Positions 33,391-46,739 of a DNA stretch of 64,000 nucleotides are shown here, in pieces. The stretch spans positions 25,571,211 through 25,635,210 of the forward strand of contig CM036240.1 in the NCBI GenBank assembly GCA_020698575.1, given 5' to 3'. Every line of letters starts with the position of its first letter. The stretch's first letter is position 1. Both the position numbers and the translations under genes were made by a program. Origin of the DNA: Bostrychus sinensis (Eukaryota; Chordata; Actinopteri; Gobiiformes; Eleotridae). The notes beneath the pieces were generated by a model, which ran no database searches, was not told the DNA's origin, and worked only from the letters and a program-made list of their open reading frames with translations.

Positions 33391-35388
33391 GTCCACTATC
33401 GACCATAGCCACATATACAGTAACGTCAGGCCTTGAATTACCAAAAGCTATTTGTTAATGCACATCCTCATTTATATTCTTGATAGACTGAGGATTTAAT
33501 GTATGGATTCTCTATACTATACAAGCCTGGCATACTTACATCAATAAAAACTTCCACTCACGTCTAGAATGAATGCTTTCACTGAAGGATTTTAACAGCT
33601 TATCTCACACCAGAGCCAGTGAGTTACAGTGTAATCTCTGGATCAGCCCCAGCTTTAAACCAGAACCAGCAGACTCCACACACTCTCAAGATTACTTTGA
33701 AATATAGGACTGGCCCATTACAGACATCTGATATTAGCCCTATATCTCTGAGGAACAGCCCGGGACTTTCTCACCCAAAGCAAAAGAGAATCAATACCCG
33801 CATTGGCTTCCTCTTCAAAGTCATTCCAGTTGCATAGTCGCTCTCCTTTTATTTGTGGTACACTGTGTTTGGGACATGAATGAACGGTCGATTACGATTA
33901 CAGCGTTCATCTGTCTGTATGTAATACCAAGTCTGTCAATCAGTGCGCGCAGTATAATAACTCTGGCCAAAGTTGATAAATCCTTGTGAGTCATTGCATC
34001 AGTGGAAAATGAACCTGATTTGTAAATCTGATGGAGCATCTGCTTATTTTGAGTGGCTCAAAACCAACATCAGGTAGATGGAGGAAGCGTGCCATAAAAT
34101 ACGGGAGCAGCAGCAGGTTCACCACACCTTTTTAAGTGCCATGGAGCTAAAAAAAAATATGAAAACAGAATAATTACTGTGTATGTGCTCATCCATGGGA
34201 ACTATTTGACGTCAGTTCTGCAAAAGATCCAAATAACGTGCAAGAGTGCTTCTAAACATCTGGCAGTGCTCATTATACATGGAACACTGACCACTGCACG
34301 GCCACTGGAGTGCTGATACTTTAGGATGTCATGACAAATATGCTGTGTTCATGTCTTAAAGAACTTTGTAAACTTTGTAGAATGGTAGAAATGCCAACCA
34401 GTTGCTTGTTAAGTAGGGTGGCCTCCAAGAAATATTTTAGATTGTGAATTTGGCAAGCCCCTGGTCACTGAGTACCATAAATGGGCCCCATAGTATAAAG
34501 TGGAACCTAAATATGTATAATTGTTTAAGGTGTACCCTACCTCTGGCCTATAGCTGTTGGAACGTCTGCTAATATTTTGTGAGAAGGTAAATAAATCAAA
34601 ACAATCATTAAAAAAATTATCATTACTCATTTTTGCATTGCACATAGAATTCGGGACACAACAACCTAAAGTGCTGCAAACTAACTTTAAGAGGCCTTGT
34701 AACCATCTCTCTGAAGTATACCAAATACAGGCAGCACGCTGTACTTTGATATCGTAGGCTACAGAGTGCTCAGAGTGCTACTCAAACAAATGGTACTTTA
34801 GGGGTCAATAATGCTTTGGCACTTTTTGGCCTTACCTTGCATTAGTGCACTTTTATGTTTTAACTCTGATCCTGTGTCCTTTTGTGTAACACAAGCAGCA
34901 CATGAAAAAGTTTAGCCATAATCATGTATTTGGCAACATAGTATCTAGGCACACAGGCTTCTAGTCTAGTTTCTTTATTCTGAAAACCACTACCAAGCCT
35001 TTATGTGTTCTGATTGGTCAGACCTCTTTGCAGATACATTGTCCACTGCGAGTCCTTTGACACTAGCCCCGCCCAAACCTTTTTTCTTTTTAAATACAAA
35101 CTTTTTAATAAGAAAAGAGCTCAGGTGGGACCACAGAACCAATAGGGTTTATGGTAGGAGAGTCACCTTTGTCTCAGCAATGGTTTGGTCCCCCGGGCTG
35201 GCCATCTGCTTCATGTGTTACTGTGGACTCTCTGTGTACTTCCTTGCATCATAAATAGGCATGTATAGATAATTTGATGAATCAAAATTGCCCATAGTGA
35301 ATGACTGTGAGAGTGAATGGCTGCCTGTGAATGTACAGTATGACTCTAAGTTTTGTTTAAAATGATTAGAACAAATCTAAAATGCCAC
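33391..35388. other. Intergenic, nothing recognised
   Basis: A short copy of the 'cccatagtgaatgactgtgagagtgaatgg' repeat at 35285-35330. The rest has no visible structure. Confidence 0.6.
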
Positions 35389-35395
35389 TTACCTT

Positions 35396-35818
35396 CCAAC
35401 CTGTGCTTCAAACACAGAGTGCACTTTTGCACCTTTTGTCGACTTGCCTGAATGATGATGAATCATTTTATATGAAGTATTTATAGATTTTCTTTTAATA
35501 GCAAGACAACAATAATACCCAAAGCCTCTCCCTAAACTTGAAAAAAACTTCATTACGGCCTCATGGCGAGTCTGAAAAGCCAAGTTAAATTCAATTTGAG
35601 CATTCTTACCAAAACCTTTGAATTTCTTGAATCTATTTATGGGATATTTTTCCTGGCCTTCTATTTTTGACATATATTGAATACTCCATTTCAAAGCCCC
35701 CACTGCTGTCCCCCATGAGACCCTCCAAGACTCTGACAAGGCCATTGTCGTCCCAGATGTGGTGACTAACAGACCATTATGCCATTGTGTCGGCAAGAGC
35801 ACCTGCTCCCAATCTGTA
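35396..35818 (-). other. Unexplained open frame with splice-like borders (possible orphan exon)
   Basis: On the minus strand a 423-nt stretch is open throughout. It follows a good acceptor (gcattctcattacag) and ends in GAAG/gtaagt, a strong donor. It would encode ~140 residues starting at DWEQVLLPTQWHNGLLV and including FKKFKGFGKNAQIEFNLAFQ and SLGRGFGYYCCLAIKRK. I do not recognise the sequence, and no neighbouring exon was identified. It may be a fragment of an old element or chance. Confidence 0.3.
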
Positions 35819-36119
35819 ATGAGAATGCAGAGTTTAACACATGATAAGAACGGCAACACAATCTCAGAAAAAGTGTGAAAAACAAACTCGGAGCATCAGG
35901 TGTAGCAACAAAATCTATATTCCCACGCCATTTTAACTCACTTTGGACACATTTCATTAATTTAAAGTCCTCAGGTGTCGTTGAGATGAAATATTGTCAC
36001 CTCTGTTTCCTCTGTTTGTTTTTTTATTGAATTATATTCCAAGTGTTTACTTAACCCCTCCTTGAACATCTAAATTACCCTGGTGGTGTTGGGGCACCAG
36101 ATTTGGGGTCCAAGCCATG

Positions 36120-36420
36120 TTCCACTTCTCACTCTTTACCGAAGACTGGTCTGAGTCAAGTCAAAGTCTGAGTAATCTAAAAAACTCAAAGTCGAAGTAT
36201 CTTGAGTTGAGGTGCAAATCAGATTCTATACTGATGCTATTCAAGTTGAGTCCAAATGAACTGAAGACCAGTCCAAGTCTAAGCTGAGTCACCAATATTG
36301 CAAGCAGTTCCAACTTTCAAGTGTCTGAGTCCAAGTCAGAGTTATTATTCACATCAGGTGAAAAGAGCCAAGTCACAAGTTCTGCGCTGTGAGAAGAAAA
36401 AGTCCAAGTCTGACCCTTTA
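36120..36420. repeat. Degenerate (AAGTCC/GAGTC)n tract
   Basis: 'gagtcaagtcaaagtctgag', 'ccagtccaagtctaagctga', 'gtgtctgagtccaagtcaga': opposite orientation to the tract at 31690-31930. Confidence 0.6.
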
Positions 36421-38344
36421 TTTACACCAAATGTGTCACGTGTTTGACATGGTTTTGTTGCGGACTCCAATCCCCACTGAGTGCAGCATGCATCCAACCA
36501 CAGCCAGCAGAAACTAGACTAGCAAGACCAAAAAATCACGGGAGAGAAGCGAGTTTGTGCTCGAAGTCGTGAGTTCATGGGAATAACAACCATGTATATT
36601 AAGATCTATTTGCCTGTCTGACCTCGTGTCACCAGTTAAGACGTAATGTTTGCTTAGAGATGGGGTCGAAAGTCTGCACACAATGAGCCATAGAGGGTTA
36701 AGCTCTGTTTGTAGTCTCAAAAATTAGCCAATGAGTACTCCATCTCTGTTTGTGGGGTCTAATTGCCACTTGATAGGGTCTCTTGATAGGGCAAAGTATA
36801 ATTGGCAAGAACTGGAGTGGCTCAAAAGCCTTTATTTCAAAATCAAGGTCAGCTGTGCTATACTCTAGATCAGTGTTAAAGGGGTCTACAATCTGGAGCC
36901 AGGCCTGGGGTCAGAGGACAAAGCTGAGTGCCTGGTGGTTGGGTCTTCTCCCACTTAGCCCAGCAGGCTTCAGCCAAAGAGACCATGTGGGGTGGCTTCA
37001 TGTGCGAAAGGAGGCCAAGCTTGAGACAGTTGGGTTTGTCTGCATGCAAAGCTTAGCATGAAGAATTCTGGTAGAGCTAAAAGGCTGGGCTCTCAGTATT
37101 CTGCACTTGTTCATGATGAAAAGTGACAGGCTGGAGTGGTATTACTCACAGCCTCCCCTAATTTAGCAGGCATGTGTTGGAGGTTACCCCAGTGACTGAG
37201 AGGGCTGCCTCCCTGAGTCCATGAGCAACAGAGAGGATTTCAGTGTTGTTTCTGATTACAGGCTAAACTGCACTGCACAGTTCCCATCCTTCTTGGAGTT
37301 TCTGAGAAGGATGTTGGAAAATGCTCAAACTGGGAAGTATTACTTGTTCTACTGGGGTACTTCAGTCGTCATATAATGAAGAATGACCATGACACTTGGT
37401 GGGGAGTGATGGGATAAATAGCCGTGCTGTAGAGACATGCTGTTGTCTAAAACAATCCCATTGAAACCCACTAGCCTTCTGCTTGGTGCTGTTCAATTTC
37501 TTTTTTTTTTTTCTCTTCATATAAACACCTTGTAAATTTCATAAGAGAAAGGAAACAGCCTAATTACCCTGTAGTTAAAGTTTCATGATAAATAAATCAA
37601 TGCTCAATTGTATTAATTTGAACCAGCAAAACTTCTGTGTCCATTTCACCATTAACCCAAACTCTTAATGACATTGGGGTTTGTACTATTCCTCTGTGTG
37701 CCGTTCCGTCCAAATTGGACACTTGTGAATGTGTCTCCATCTGGCACTCCCTGGTTGTTAATTAGATATCATGTTAAACCCTCATTTAGTGTTTGCTTGA
37801 CTTATTTAATTTGCTCCATCTCAAATGCTCGGTTCCCCCTCTTATCTCTGGGAAACAGTTGGTCTGGAACCATCTCTCGGCTGGCCCTCATTTGGACCGC
37901 TGTGATCCTATTGGCATCCCACTCAGAGCAGCACTTTGTCACTCCTTTCTGTCACACCTGAGGTACACTTTTCATTAAAACTGTGCTGTTTTTCACACTT
38001 AACGTCTGACAAGAACTATCACCACACTTCAATCTGTGCCTAGATCAAGATGTACAACTTGGAACACTGTGTAAAATGTAAATTAAAAAAAAAACTGTAA
38101 ATGTAAATAAAAATAGAATGCAATTGTTCACGGATTTAATAAAAGCATTTTATTTATATTAAAACATATACAATATATCAGGTGTTGAAACTAAGATATT
38201 TACTATTTTATGAAAAATAAGAACTCGTTTTGAATTTGATGGCAGCAAAATATTAACATTATGCTACACATATCCATCTAGCACCTCTCCCCTTGAGAGC
38301 AAAACAGAAGCACTTTCAGTAAAACACTGTATTTGATGATGATT
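36421..38344. other. Intergenic, nothing recognised
   Basis: Single-copy-looking sequence; no feature supported. Confidence 0.6.
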
Positions 38345-39010
38345 AAAGGTCCCCCATTATGCTAAATTAACTTTGTTGAGTTTTAACCACGTTATGATGT
38401 TTCTCACTACTCTATGTAGAAACTTGAAACCTGCTTGTTTCTAAAACACATACACTGTCACCAGACTTGATATGATAATTTCAACACTTAAATTGCTGTC
38501 ACTATGAAGCAGTAAGCTCCCTTGTGTATCTGTTGTCATTTAATGCTTTGTCCACTCTCCATTGTTGCCAGCAGTGGACTTGCACACGCCTAATCCACTA
38601 CTAATCTACTCTGACAATGTTCAAGTCCAGACTTAAAACTGTTCTTTTTAGCTGTGCATATGTCAACTGAAAGTGTTTTATCTGCACTTTTCTCTTTTAA
38701 TTACATTTTAAATGGATTCTTCATTATAATTTTTAAATTTGATTTTATTGTTTTAATTGTAATTGCTTGTCTTTGTACTTTTAAACTTGTCTTTTTTTCT
38801 GTAAAGCACTTTGAATTACTCTGTGTATGAATTGTGCTATACAAATAAATTTGCCTTGCCTAATCCAAGTCTGCAAATTGAAAGTAGAGAAAAGAAGACG
38901 TTTTCATACATACTTTTCATTATTTTCAGTTAGAAAATGTGAAATACCAATGCAAAAGTGTCCAAAACTATGTCAAAAAGCCTGAAAAAAGCATAATATG
39001 GTCCCTATTA
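38345..39010 (-). mobile_element. Family M element, copy 2, split by a LINE insertion
   Basis: 'aggtcccccattatgctaaa' at the left and 'cataatatggtccctatt' at the right are inverted ends. Internal blocks match copy 1 in reverse ('actgtcaccagacttgatat', 'gcaaaagtgtccaaaactat'). Interrupted at 38598-38858. Confidence 0.78.
38598..38858 (+). mobile_element. 5'-truncated L2/CR1-type LINE tail with target duplication
   Basis: 'ctgtaaagcactttgaatta', 'gtgctatacaaataaa' and 'ttgccttg' are the typical LINE 3' end. It is flanked by a 9-bp direct repeat CCTAATCCA (38589-38597 and 38859-38867), so the insertion point and the age order (LINE younger than family M copy) are clear. Confidence 0.82.
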
Positions 39011-40090
39011 AGTTCCAGCTAGTGCCCATCTAATATGATCAGTTTAAGCCAATCATAGAAACAACTCAGCCAACAAAACAAAAATTTGCTATGATCCTGC
39101 AGTTGTCGGAGGGTTATTTATGCTTTTATAAATGTAGAAGCTGTCAGCAAACCTAAAACCTGCCCACACGCTACACTCCTGCCACACCATTGTAAAAACC
39201 AAACCACCACCAGTTCAGACTGCAAACTGATAAGCTTGATCCAAATTTTTGTGAGTTTATGAACTATTTTTTAAAGAGAAGATGCCAGTGTTCACTCGTC
39301 TTCTTCATTACACAGTATGACAAAGCTTTAACTTGTATTTGTGTGAACTGTGTTTACAGACAAGAACTTTGAATTTTTATTCAGTGCTTAAGGTCTGAAG
39401 ATGACAAGGATTCAGTGCTTCCAAAACTAATAACAGAGACTGCCTTTTTCAGAAAAATGCACCTTTTTTACCCAGGCATCTCACGCACTGCCTTAAATTT
39501 TCTGGGATCACCACACCTAAGTCTGTGTCTAGATCAAGAAGATATATTCAAAGCATTGTCTGATTGCTTTTGTCTTTTAAAATCATAGCACTAAATTGCA
39601 CACTCACTCATTAGCCGGTGACAATTAGCCGCCTGAACATTGTTATTCCATTTTGCTCAGTGCAGATAGCAATGGAAGGCGACAGTAACACTGCATTACA
39701 GATTGCCATTAGTCTTGTGTTGCCAGTAGTGATATGAATCAGCATGAAGAGGCCTAATTGTTTGGATAACCGGATCTTAATGCTGTTTTAATGGCAGCCA
39801 TCTAATAACTGGAAAATACAAGTGCAGACGAAAGCCAAGAGCTCACTGAAGCATTTCTGGGGTGAATTAAGGTGAAAAAAAAACAACAATAAAGATTCAT
39901 ATCTGAAGACTTATTGATGACTGAAAGTGTATCATATTCACAGATGTCTTCACAGCTCAGTTCTTTAATGGAGTTTGATGCAGAAGCCAACTTGGAATAT
40001 AATAACAATACATCACCCAACTTCGAAAAACTAGAGAACTATGATCACCACAATTTAAGTTGCCGTTCAGATTTTCTTGGTGAATATTTT
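39011..40090. other. Intergenic, possible conserved non-coding element near 39600-39800
   Basis: 39600-39800 is repeat-free and rich in homeodomain-type ATTAG/CAATTA cores ('tgacaattagccgcctgaac', 'gaggcctaattgtttggata'). This is composition only; conservation is untested. Confidence 0.3.
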
Positions 40091-40093
40091 CCT

Positions 40094-40400
40094 TTTGGCG
40101 CGGCAGTGGCTCAGTGGGTAGAGCCATTCACCCACTAACTAGAAGATTGGCAATTCGAATCCTGCTGTCGGTATTGCATACTGCTGTTGTGTCCTTGGGC
40201 AAGACCCTTTACCCACCGTGTCTGTGTGAATGTGTTTATGTGATTGTGTGTCGGTCAGGCTGTTGGCACAGGATGGCAGCCACTTTTTGTCAGTCTAACC
40301 CAGGGCAGCTGTGGCAACAAAAGCAGCTTGCAAATGAATAAAAAACGCTTTGGGTGCCTTGTAAAGCACTATATATATCAAAGCCATTATGATTATTATT
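40094..40400 (+). mobile_element. tRNA-derived SINE
   Basis: 'cagtggctcagtgggtagag' (A box), 'ggcaattcgaatcctg' (B box), 'gtgtccttgggcaagaccct' (central conserved block of fish SINEs), 3' 'gtaaagcactatatatat' and (ATT) tail. About 300 bp, plus strand. Confidence 0.85.
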
Positions 40401-40819
40401 TTGTGAACAGGCATTTATATCTAGAGCCCACTACCAAAAATTTCTGACACCCCAGTATTTTGTTCTACAGATCCAAAGAGACAGGTTGAATTTTTGTCTG
40501 TCCAAAAGAATTCTGCCATATCTGGTGAAGACGTAGTGTGAACTGTACACAGTCAGCTGAGCGAGAAATGTGTTGTCAAAGTGCGTTGCTCTCAGTGTCA
40601 CTTTAAAACGGGGCTTGAAATCTTCTCTAATAATATCTGCGAGGAAGTGCTGGGGGTTATAAAGCCCTACGTGATTGCTATACCCAGTTGCCCATAGCAA
40701 CGGCTGCTGGCGCAGTTCGTCTGTTTGGACCCACTGTTTATTACATGCACTGTTCTGTCACATCTGCCACTGAGCCCATGCTGACTGGCACTGGAGGGTT
40801 TCACTGGACAGACTGTAGT

Positions 40820-41080
40820 GTGTGGTGACTTGATTTATATCCACTTGATCTCTGAGTGGAGTCTGGACGTCCTGTTACTGTGGGGTCTTTTCAGATACAC
40901 AGGGCCTCCTTCTACCAACCAAAGTGCATAGATGAACTGGTGACTCCATATTGCCCCCAGTGAATGAATGTGTGAGTTAATAGTTGTCTGTCGGTTTGTC
41001 AGCCCTGCTACAAACTGACCCCTGTCCAAGCTGTACCCCATCTAAGGCCCACAGTTGCAGAAAAAAGCTCCAGCCATCCA
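40820..41080 (-). repeat. Interspersed repeat, reverse copy
   Basis: 'ttgtcagccctgctacaaac', 'gtccaagctgtaccccatct' and 'gagtggagtctggacg' are reverse matches to the family at 20755-21012. Confidence 0.55.
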
Positions 41081-41689
41081 CAAGGAATAAGCAAAAGGAG
41101 GAGAATGAATGCTTGGTTCACAAAATCATGTTAAATTTTCATAAGGAACATACACTCTTCTAATAGTGTTCTGTTTTATAATGGCTTTAACTGGCAAAAT
41201 AGACCAATGCACACTATTTTATTTGCTCTTACAAAAACTGTTGGGGCACTCCATTTGTTTAACTACCACTAAAGTATACATATTGACCTAAAAATGAATA
41301 GCAGGATAAACACGAAAGGATTAATGAACAAACAAATTACATTCTGAGGAGGCACGGATTTCCCTATGGATTTGGTGCTAAGTGGTTGGAAGCAACATGG
41401 AAAATGCTTAGAACTAAATTCTTAACCACTTTTGTTAAATTATGCATGCGTTGTGGAGCAAATTATTCAGACTTTATTATGAAATTAAATCTGTTAAATT
41501 ATTGAGATTAGCAGTTTGGCCCATTAAACATTCCCTACTGTACTAGTAGTGCTAATAATGTGCTATAATGCACATAAATGCTATGAAAGTCAATAATTTT
41601 AACAATTCATATTACTATATTCATATTATATTCCTATTAAAAGTCTTTTTGGTAAAACTTTCCAATAAAAATAACAGTTCGTGCGCTGC

Positions 41690-41880
41690 TGTATGGCTTA
41701 GTGGTAGAGCTGCGACGCATATGCAAGGCGACTACAGCCTGCCACAGTGTCATGGGTTTGAGTGCAGACAGTTTGCCGAACGTCGCGCCGAGATTTCCTT
41801 CTATACTTTCTGTCCTTTTAATAAAGCCTATAAAATGGCCAAAAATTACTTTAAAAAAATATTTTTCTGTAATATTGATT
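41690..41880 (+). mobile_element. tRNA-derived SINE
   Basis: 'gtatggcttagtggtagagc' (A box), 'catgggtttgagtgcag' (degenerate B box), 'ttctgtccttttaataaagc' 3' body. Distinct from the SINE at 40094. Confidence 0.75.
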
Positions 41881-41959
41881 TATTTATGTATTTATTCATT
41901 TAGCTTTTTGCTTAGGGAGAAGATGTTCTATATACTCATGAATTCATCTTCTTCCTCTT

Positions 41960-42150
41960 ATTCCTGTTGAGGCGCATGTGGCTGGAGTCTATCCCAGTGA
42001 CTTCATACATGCAAGTCTTTGGATGATATGAAGAATCCTTAGTACCCACAGACAACCCTGGGTTACATAAAGAGGACATGCAGTTGCCACTAAGAGAGAT
42101 CTTAAAGAGCCAAGCTGGTCCAAGGATCAGGCTAACCACTCTGCCATAAA
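41960..42150 (+). repeat. Interspersed repeat with tRNA-like end
   Basis: 'tggctggagtctatcccagt', 'aggatcaggctaaccactct' resemble the repeat family at 20755-21012. Confidence 0.5.
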
Positions 42151-45100
42151 ATATAGGCTACTGTATTATAAACAATACACATTTCAAAATAAAACTTGGA
42201 ATTGACTTTTAAGTACACAAAAACCAAGAAAAGCCTAACCTCAGTTGGCCTATACTATATTACTGTAGCTTACCATCAAAAGTTTTCATCATTGCTTTAT
42301 GTTTTAAGTGTCAGTTTCTTGTAACTGCAGATTGTGTTTTTCCATCTTGGGACTTCCTCTGTGCAAGGAGCTGACAAAGCTACAACAGCCCATTAAAACC
42401 TACACAACAATTCAGTTATTTTTCTCCCAATCAGTTCCCACAACAGTCGTGACAATCTTCACAACCCAACTTAGAACTATTATTACAGGACTACTAAATA
42501 TAAGCACCATGCATTCTTTATGAAATCAACATAATTCCAGGGTTTCCTTTGGGCCCACTGACATAAAGCCCCCTCATCTATACATAGCCGGAGCACATGC
42601 AGGCACCCACAGACAATATAATAATGACATACGTATAAGTGGAAGAAATCAGTCGACATGTAATCATGTATGAAGAAGAAAACAGTTATAGCATCAGCTG
42701 CAGTATGACTAAGAGTTAGATAATACGCAGCACCTCATTGGGTTTGATCAGAAGATAAGTGGTGATTACTGACTTTGATTAGGCTGTCTATTCTTGTAAC
42801 AGCAAATTTATGCTTTTGTTTGTTCAAGTCGTGCTAATAACATAAAGGAATAGAACAAATTTTTCTGGCATAAAAAAAACTACACTTAGCTTGTTGCAAA
42901 AGGAATGGGATTTGAAAATATAGATATATTTACTTTAGGTACTTTTTGCTGTCCTGTTACCAGTATTTTTCTTTTTCTCAAATTCACCCACAAGCCTGGA
43001 AAAAAGGAGAGGGTTGCCCATAGAGATAAAGGGCTATTTTCTCTGTATAGGCAGCCTGGCTGAAATACCTGCTATCAGTAGCCGTTCATTTGATGCTGAT
43101 AGGTGGTTTAGAGTAGACCGGCCAATGCGAGTTTGATAATCAACCTAGAACATTCAGTGAAGTCTTGTTTTTTCCATAAGCAAGCTATTAGCTGATTAAT
43201 CAGTTTTCCTGAAATGGCAAGAAAAAATGCACAATTTAACTGTAACAGTTTTAACCATTGTCCAGGCCAGAAAAAAAAAAATCAATATTTTCAGTGATGA
43301 AGTACCAAAAGATTACCAAAGGCTGGACAAGAGTTAATGGGTGTATATTCAGGTCATGTTAACAAGCTTTGGCCAGTTACATTTTTGCATTTATTTGGGC
43401 TTCCACATTAAAATGAGAGAAGCTATTGTCTTCCACTGAATACATGCATGGTGGCAACATTTCAACAGGAAATGTAACTACTCAAGCAGTAAGTCTACTT
43501 ACACAGACTAAACAGTGCAGACAGAAAAGAATCAATGTAGAAAATGGCAGCAAAGTGAAACCTGGATACATTTAGGGGTTCAGTTTGACGTAATTTATTT
43601 TATAGTGGAAAATTGGTTCTGTTTTATTCTTACTTAATAAAATAAAAGCTCCCAGTTCTCTCTGTTGATGTGTTGATGAAGGATCGAGGTTTGGCTAGTG
43701 CACTTTTAACTCCAACTTTTTTATTCTTGATGCAAGTCAGGCGCCAGCTAAAATAGTCTTTAATGGCATGTACGTATTACTATGCCATCTCAACCTCCAT
43801 TAAACACTGGCTCCACTCTTATGGAGAAGTATTTCTGGTGAGTCCTACGCTGCCTGGAAGGAGTGCTTTAGACACTCCCATTCAACGCAGAGACATAGGT
43901 TTCCTTCTTCCATTAACCACTCCTGATTTGATCCAAAGGAAAGTCATTAGGCAGAGATCAGCTCATGACTCCCACTTTGTCCTTAGCCGATGGACCAGCA
44001 CACTCTGATGCCAGTCACTCAACTCCATAACACTGCCTGGGTGGCTTGTTCACAGGCTCTAATACTGATTGTGTTAATGTGTGTCTTACTATAGGATTCT
44101 CTTCATGTATATGATGCTTGAGTGCTGTGACACTGGTGCTAATTTTGTATCCACTGTCCAAAGAATATGAGTGAGGGGTAAGAGCTTTGAACTAGTTTTA
44201 GAATATTTAAAAGACCAGCTGTAATTACATTGCCTAAAAGAATAGGCACTTGAACAAAAGAAGATGGCACATTTTAATCAAAGTAGGTTATAGTCTAAGT
44301 TTTCCACTCTGTACAGTTGGTGGGGGATCAAGGTCACTAATGGAATTTATGTAGAAAGTAAGTCAGATGATGAAGATAAAAAATAAAATAAATGCATTCT
44401 TTCAGCTCAGTTTGTCCACACTGGACAGCAGTAGAAATAGAACCAAAAAGGTAAGTTCCAATAGGTTAGGTTTTTGTTTATCAAATAGGGGTACTTGGAA
44501 GCATCCCAGGGGGTACTCAAAATTTTGGTGGAAAAAAAAATGTGGAAAAAAAAATGTTGAAACATCAGTTGGGAGTACTTAGCTATAAAAATATACACCA
44601 GGGGTACTTAACTGAAAAAACTTAGAGAAACACTGCATTAGGCAATACACAACTGAAATAATTATTTGATCATTATGCTTAATATTAATCAGCTGTACAT
44701 TTTACATTATGCACCTTTTAATACTGCACACTTCACTTTCCATTGTGCATGCTGCAACACTTAAAAAGGATATTTTCTGTTTTAAATAAGCATCCCTTGG
44801 TCTAACTATGTGCATTTCCCTCGCTTTTCCCTGCCATTATACATAAACTTGTTCAATTTAATATAAAAGGTGGCCACTTTTGCACAATAATAAACCCACT
44901 ATGGCTTATCCAGGTCCAGCTCTCTCAGGTCCCTCTTTATCTCTCATTCAAATACGCCCAAAAGGAGTCTTTAAATTGCTCTTCACTGACTGAATGTGAG
45001 AGTGAATGGTTATTTTTCTGTGTATGTCCAAACACTATTTTCTACAAACAATAATTTAACATTGGGCTCATCAAGTATTGACTGAAATCCCTCATTGACT

Positions 45101-45610
45101 AACTGTTGTGCGTACTTTGAGTGGCAGCTGCTCCTTGTTAGAGTCACTTATTTAATCTGCATGCCCACTCACAAGTCCACTAACATTGCTCATTTCCATA
45201 ATAGGATTTTTTAAAGCTGCAACGCCTATTATCTTCCGCTGCGAACAAGGAAGGAAAGGTCAACAGTGGAAGACTTCCATAGAAAGGATGGAACAAGACG
45301 GTAATTTGTTGCTTTCTGCATGTCGGAGGAAGGAGTTGGAGTGGAATATTTATGATCAAATGCTCGTGTCCTGGCTACAACAGTGTGAATCTCCAAAGCA
45401 TCAGCAGCCTTCTGTGAAGTCAGTTTGACCTGCCAGCTACCAGAGCCACCATCTAGAGGCTAATGTGAGGTGGCGTCTTGTCAAATGCATGCAGCATGTC
45501 ACACTCCACATCCTTCGAGGAACAAGGACTGTACCACTCCCAGCTATTCATGGCATCCCAATTAACAACATGGATGTGATTATTACCTTTTGTGGGCGCT
45601 TTGTTTAACT
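42151..45610. other. Intergenic, one old repeat
   Basis: 44470-44640 ('caaataggggtacttggaag', 'cttagagaaacactgcatta') looks like an old interspersed element. No gene signal in the remainder. Confidence 0.55.
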
Positions 45611-45725
45611 CAGTGCTTCTCATCTGGTATAACTGTACCTATAAATGATGTTACTACTATTTACTGCAAGTAACCTCGCTGCAACCTACTTTTGGGCCGC
45701 ACCCACCAGTTGAGAATCACTGGTT
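45611..45725. mobile_element. Small MITE
   Basis: Inverted ends 'cagtgcttctcatctggt' and 'accagttgagaatcactg', about 115 bp; a typical small hAT-like non-autonomous element. Confidence 0.65.
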
Positions 45726-46254
45726 TAAACTCTCCAAACAGATTTTTCATACATCTTCAGTCACTCCTCCACAGCATAAAATGGCATATGGTTTATGTAG
45801 CCCACATTAGTTTAACAAAGCATAAATTAGGTAAGTCTAAATTGCCGATAGTGAATGCATATGAGAATGAATGCTGCACATTATGTCTGGAAGTGTTAGC
45901 CCTGCCATTAACTTGTCTTTTGCCAGAATGTATGCCGCCTCACACACAAAGCAAATGGTGTTAGAAAATAACAGTCTGCAGATTTAAAATAGTATTGTAT
46001 TTTATTGCATTTTTCACATTGTTAATTGAAGAAAGCTGCCAATATTCAAGGAAGAAATAGACGAGCCAATAACATGGGACACTATTATATAAAGCTTGCC
46101 CATAGACATGTAAAGGCCAACCACCATTGACCACTGACCACCATAATGCACATTCATTCACTGTGAGCAGTTTGATTCTGCAGTACATCTAAACATATAT
46201 TTTGACCGACATGTCATTGTTCTTATTTTAATTTTTTTTAATCAATTCAGTGAT

Positions 46255-46475
46255 TCATCAATGGGGCGACAAGGGGGTAAGCATTCACCCACCAGTCGAT
46301 GCACAAACTATCGTTGTGTTCCTTGGCAAGACACTTCACCCACATTACCTACACCAGTCACAGTATGTGGCTGGTTGCGACAGGAAGGATATCCAACATA
46401 AAAACCTGCCAAATAACAGCATGACTATTTCACTGTGGCAAAAAAATAAAATAAAAATAAAATAAAATAATGATA
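46255..46475 (+). mobile_element. Degenerate SINE
   Basis: 'gttccttggcaagacacttc' and 'gcgacaggaaggatatccaa' with an A/T-rich (AAAAT)n tail at 46440-46470. Confidence 0.65.
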
Positions 46476-46739
46476 CAGACAGGATATAGGCATAGCTTGC
46501 ATAAGTCATTTTTGCTTGAATCTACATTTGATCGTTGTTGAGGACCTTTTAATCAATCACATACACACTTACACTTATTTATTAGTGTGTGTGATTATGC
46601 AAGTGCCACCAAATTATTTTCCCATGTTGGAGAAAATGGACTCACTAATGCATTTATTTATTTTCTGTTGCTTATCTTCTCCACAGGTTAATTACTTGAA
46701 TTATTATTTTTTTTATATATATATTTACTGTAATTAGAG

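Noticed and set aside
40094..40160. Possible tRNA gene
   Set aside because: A and B boxes are those of a SINE head; no cloverleaf stems are kept, and a SINE body and tail follow. The same holds for 9078, 41690, 48838 and 62345.
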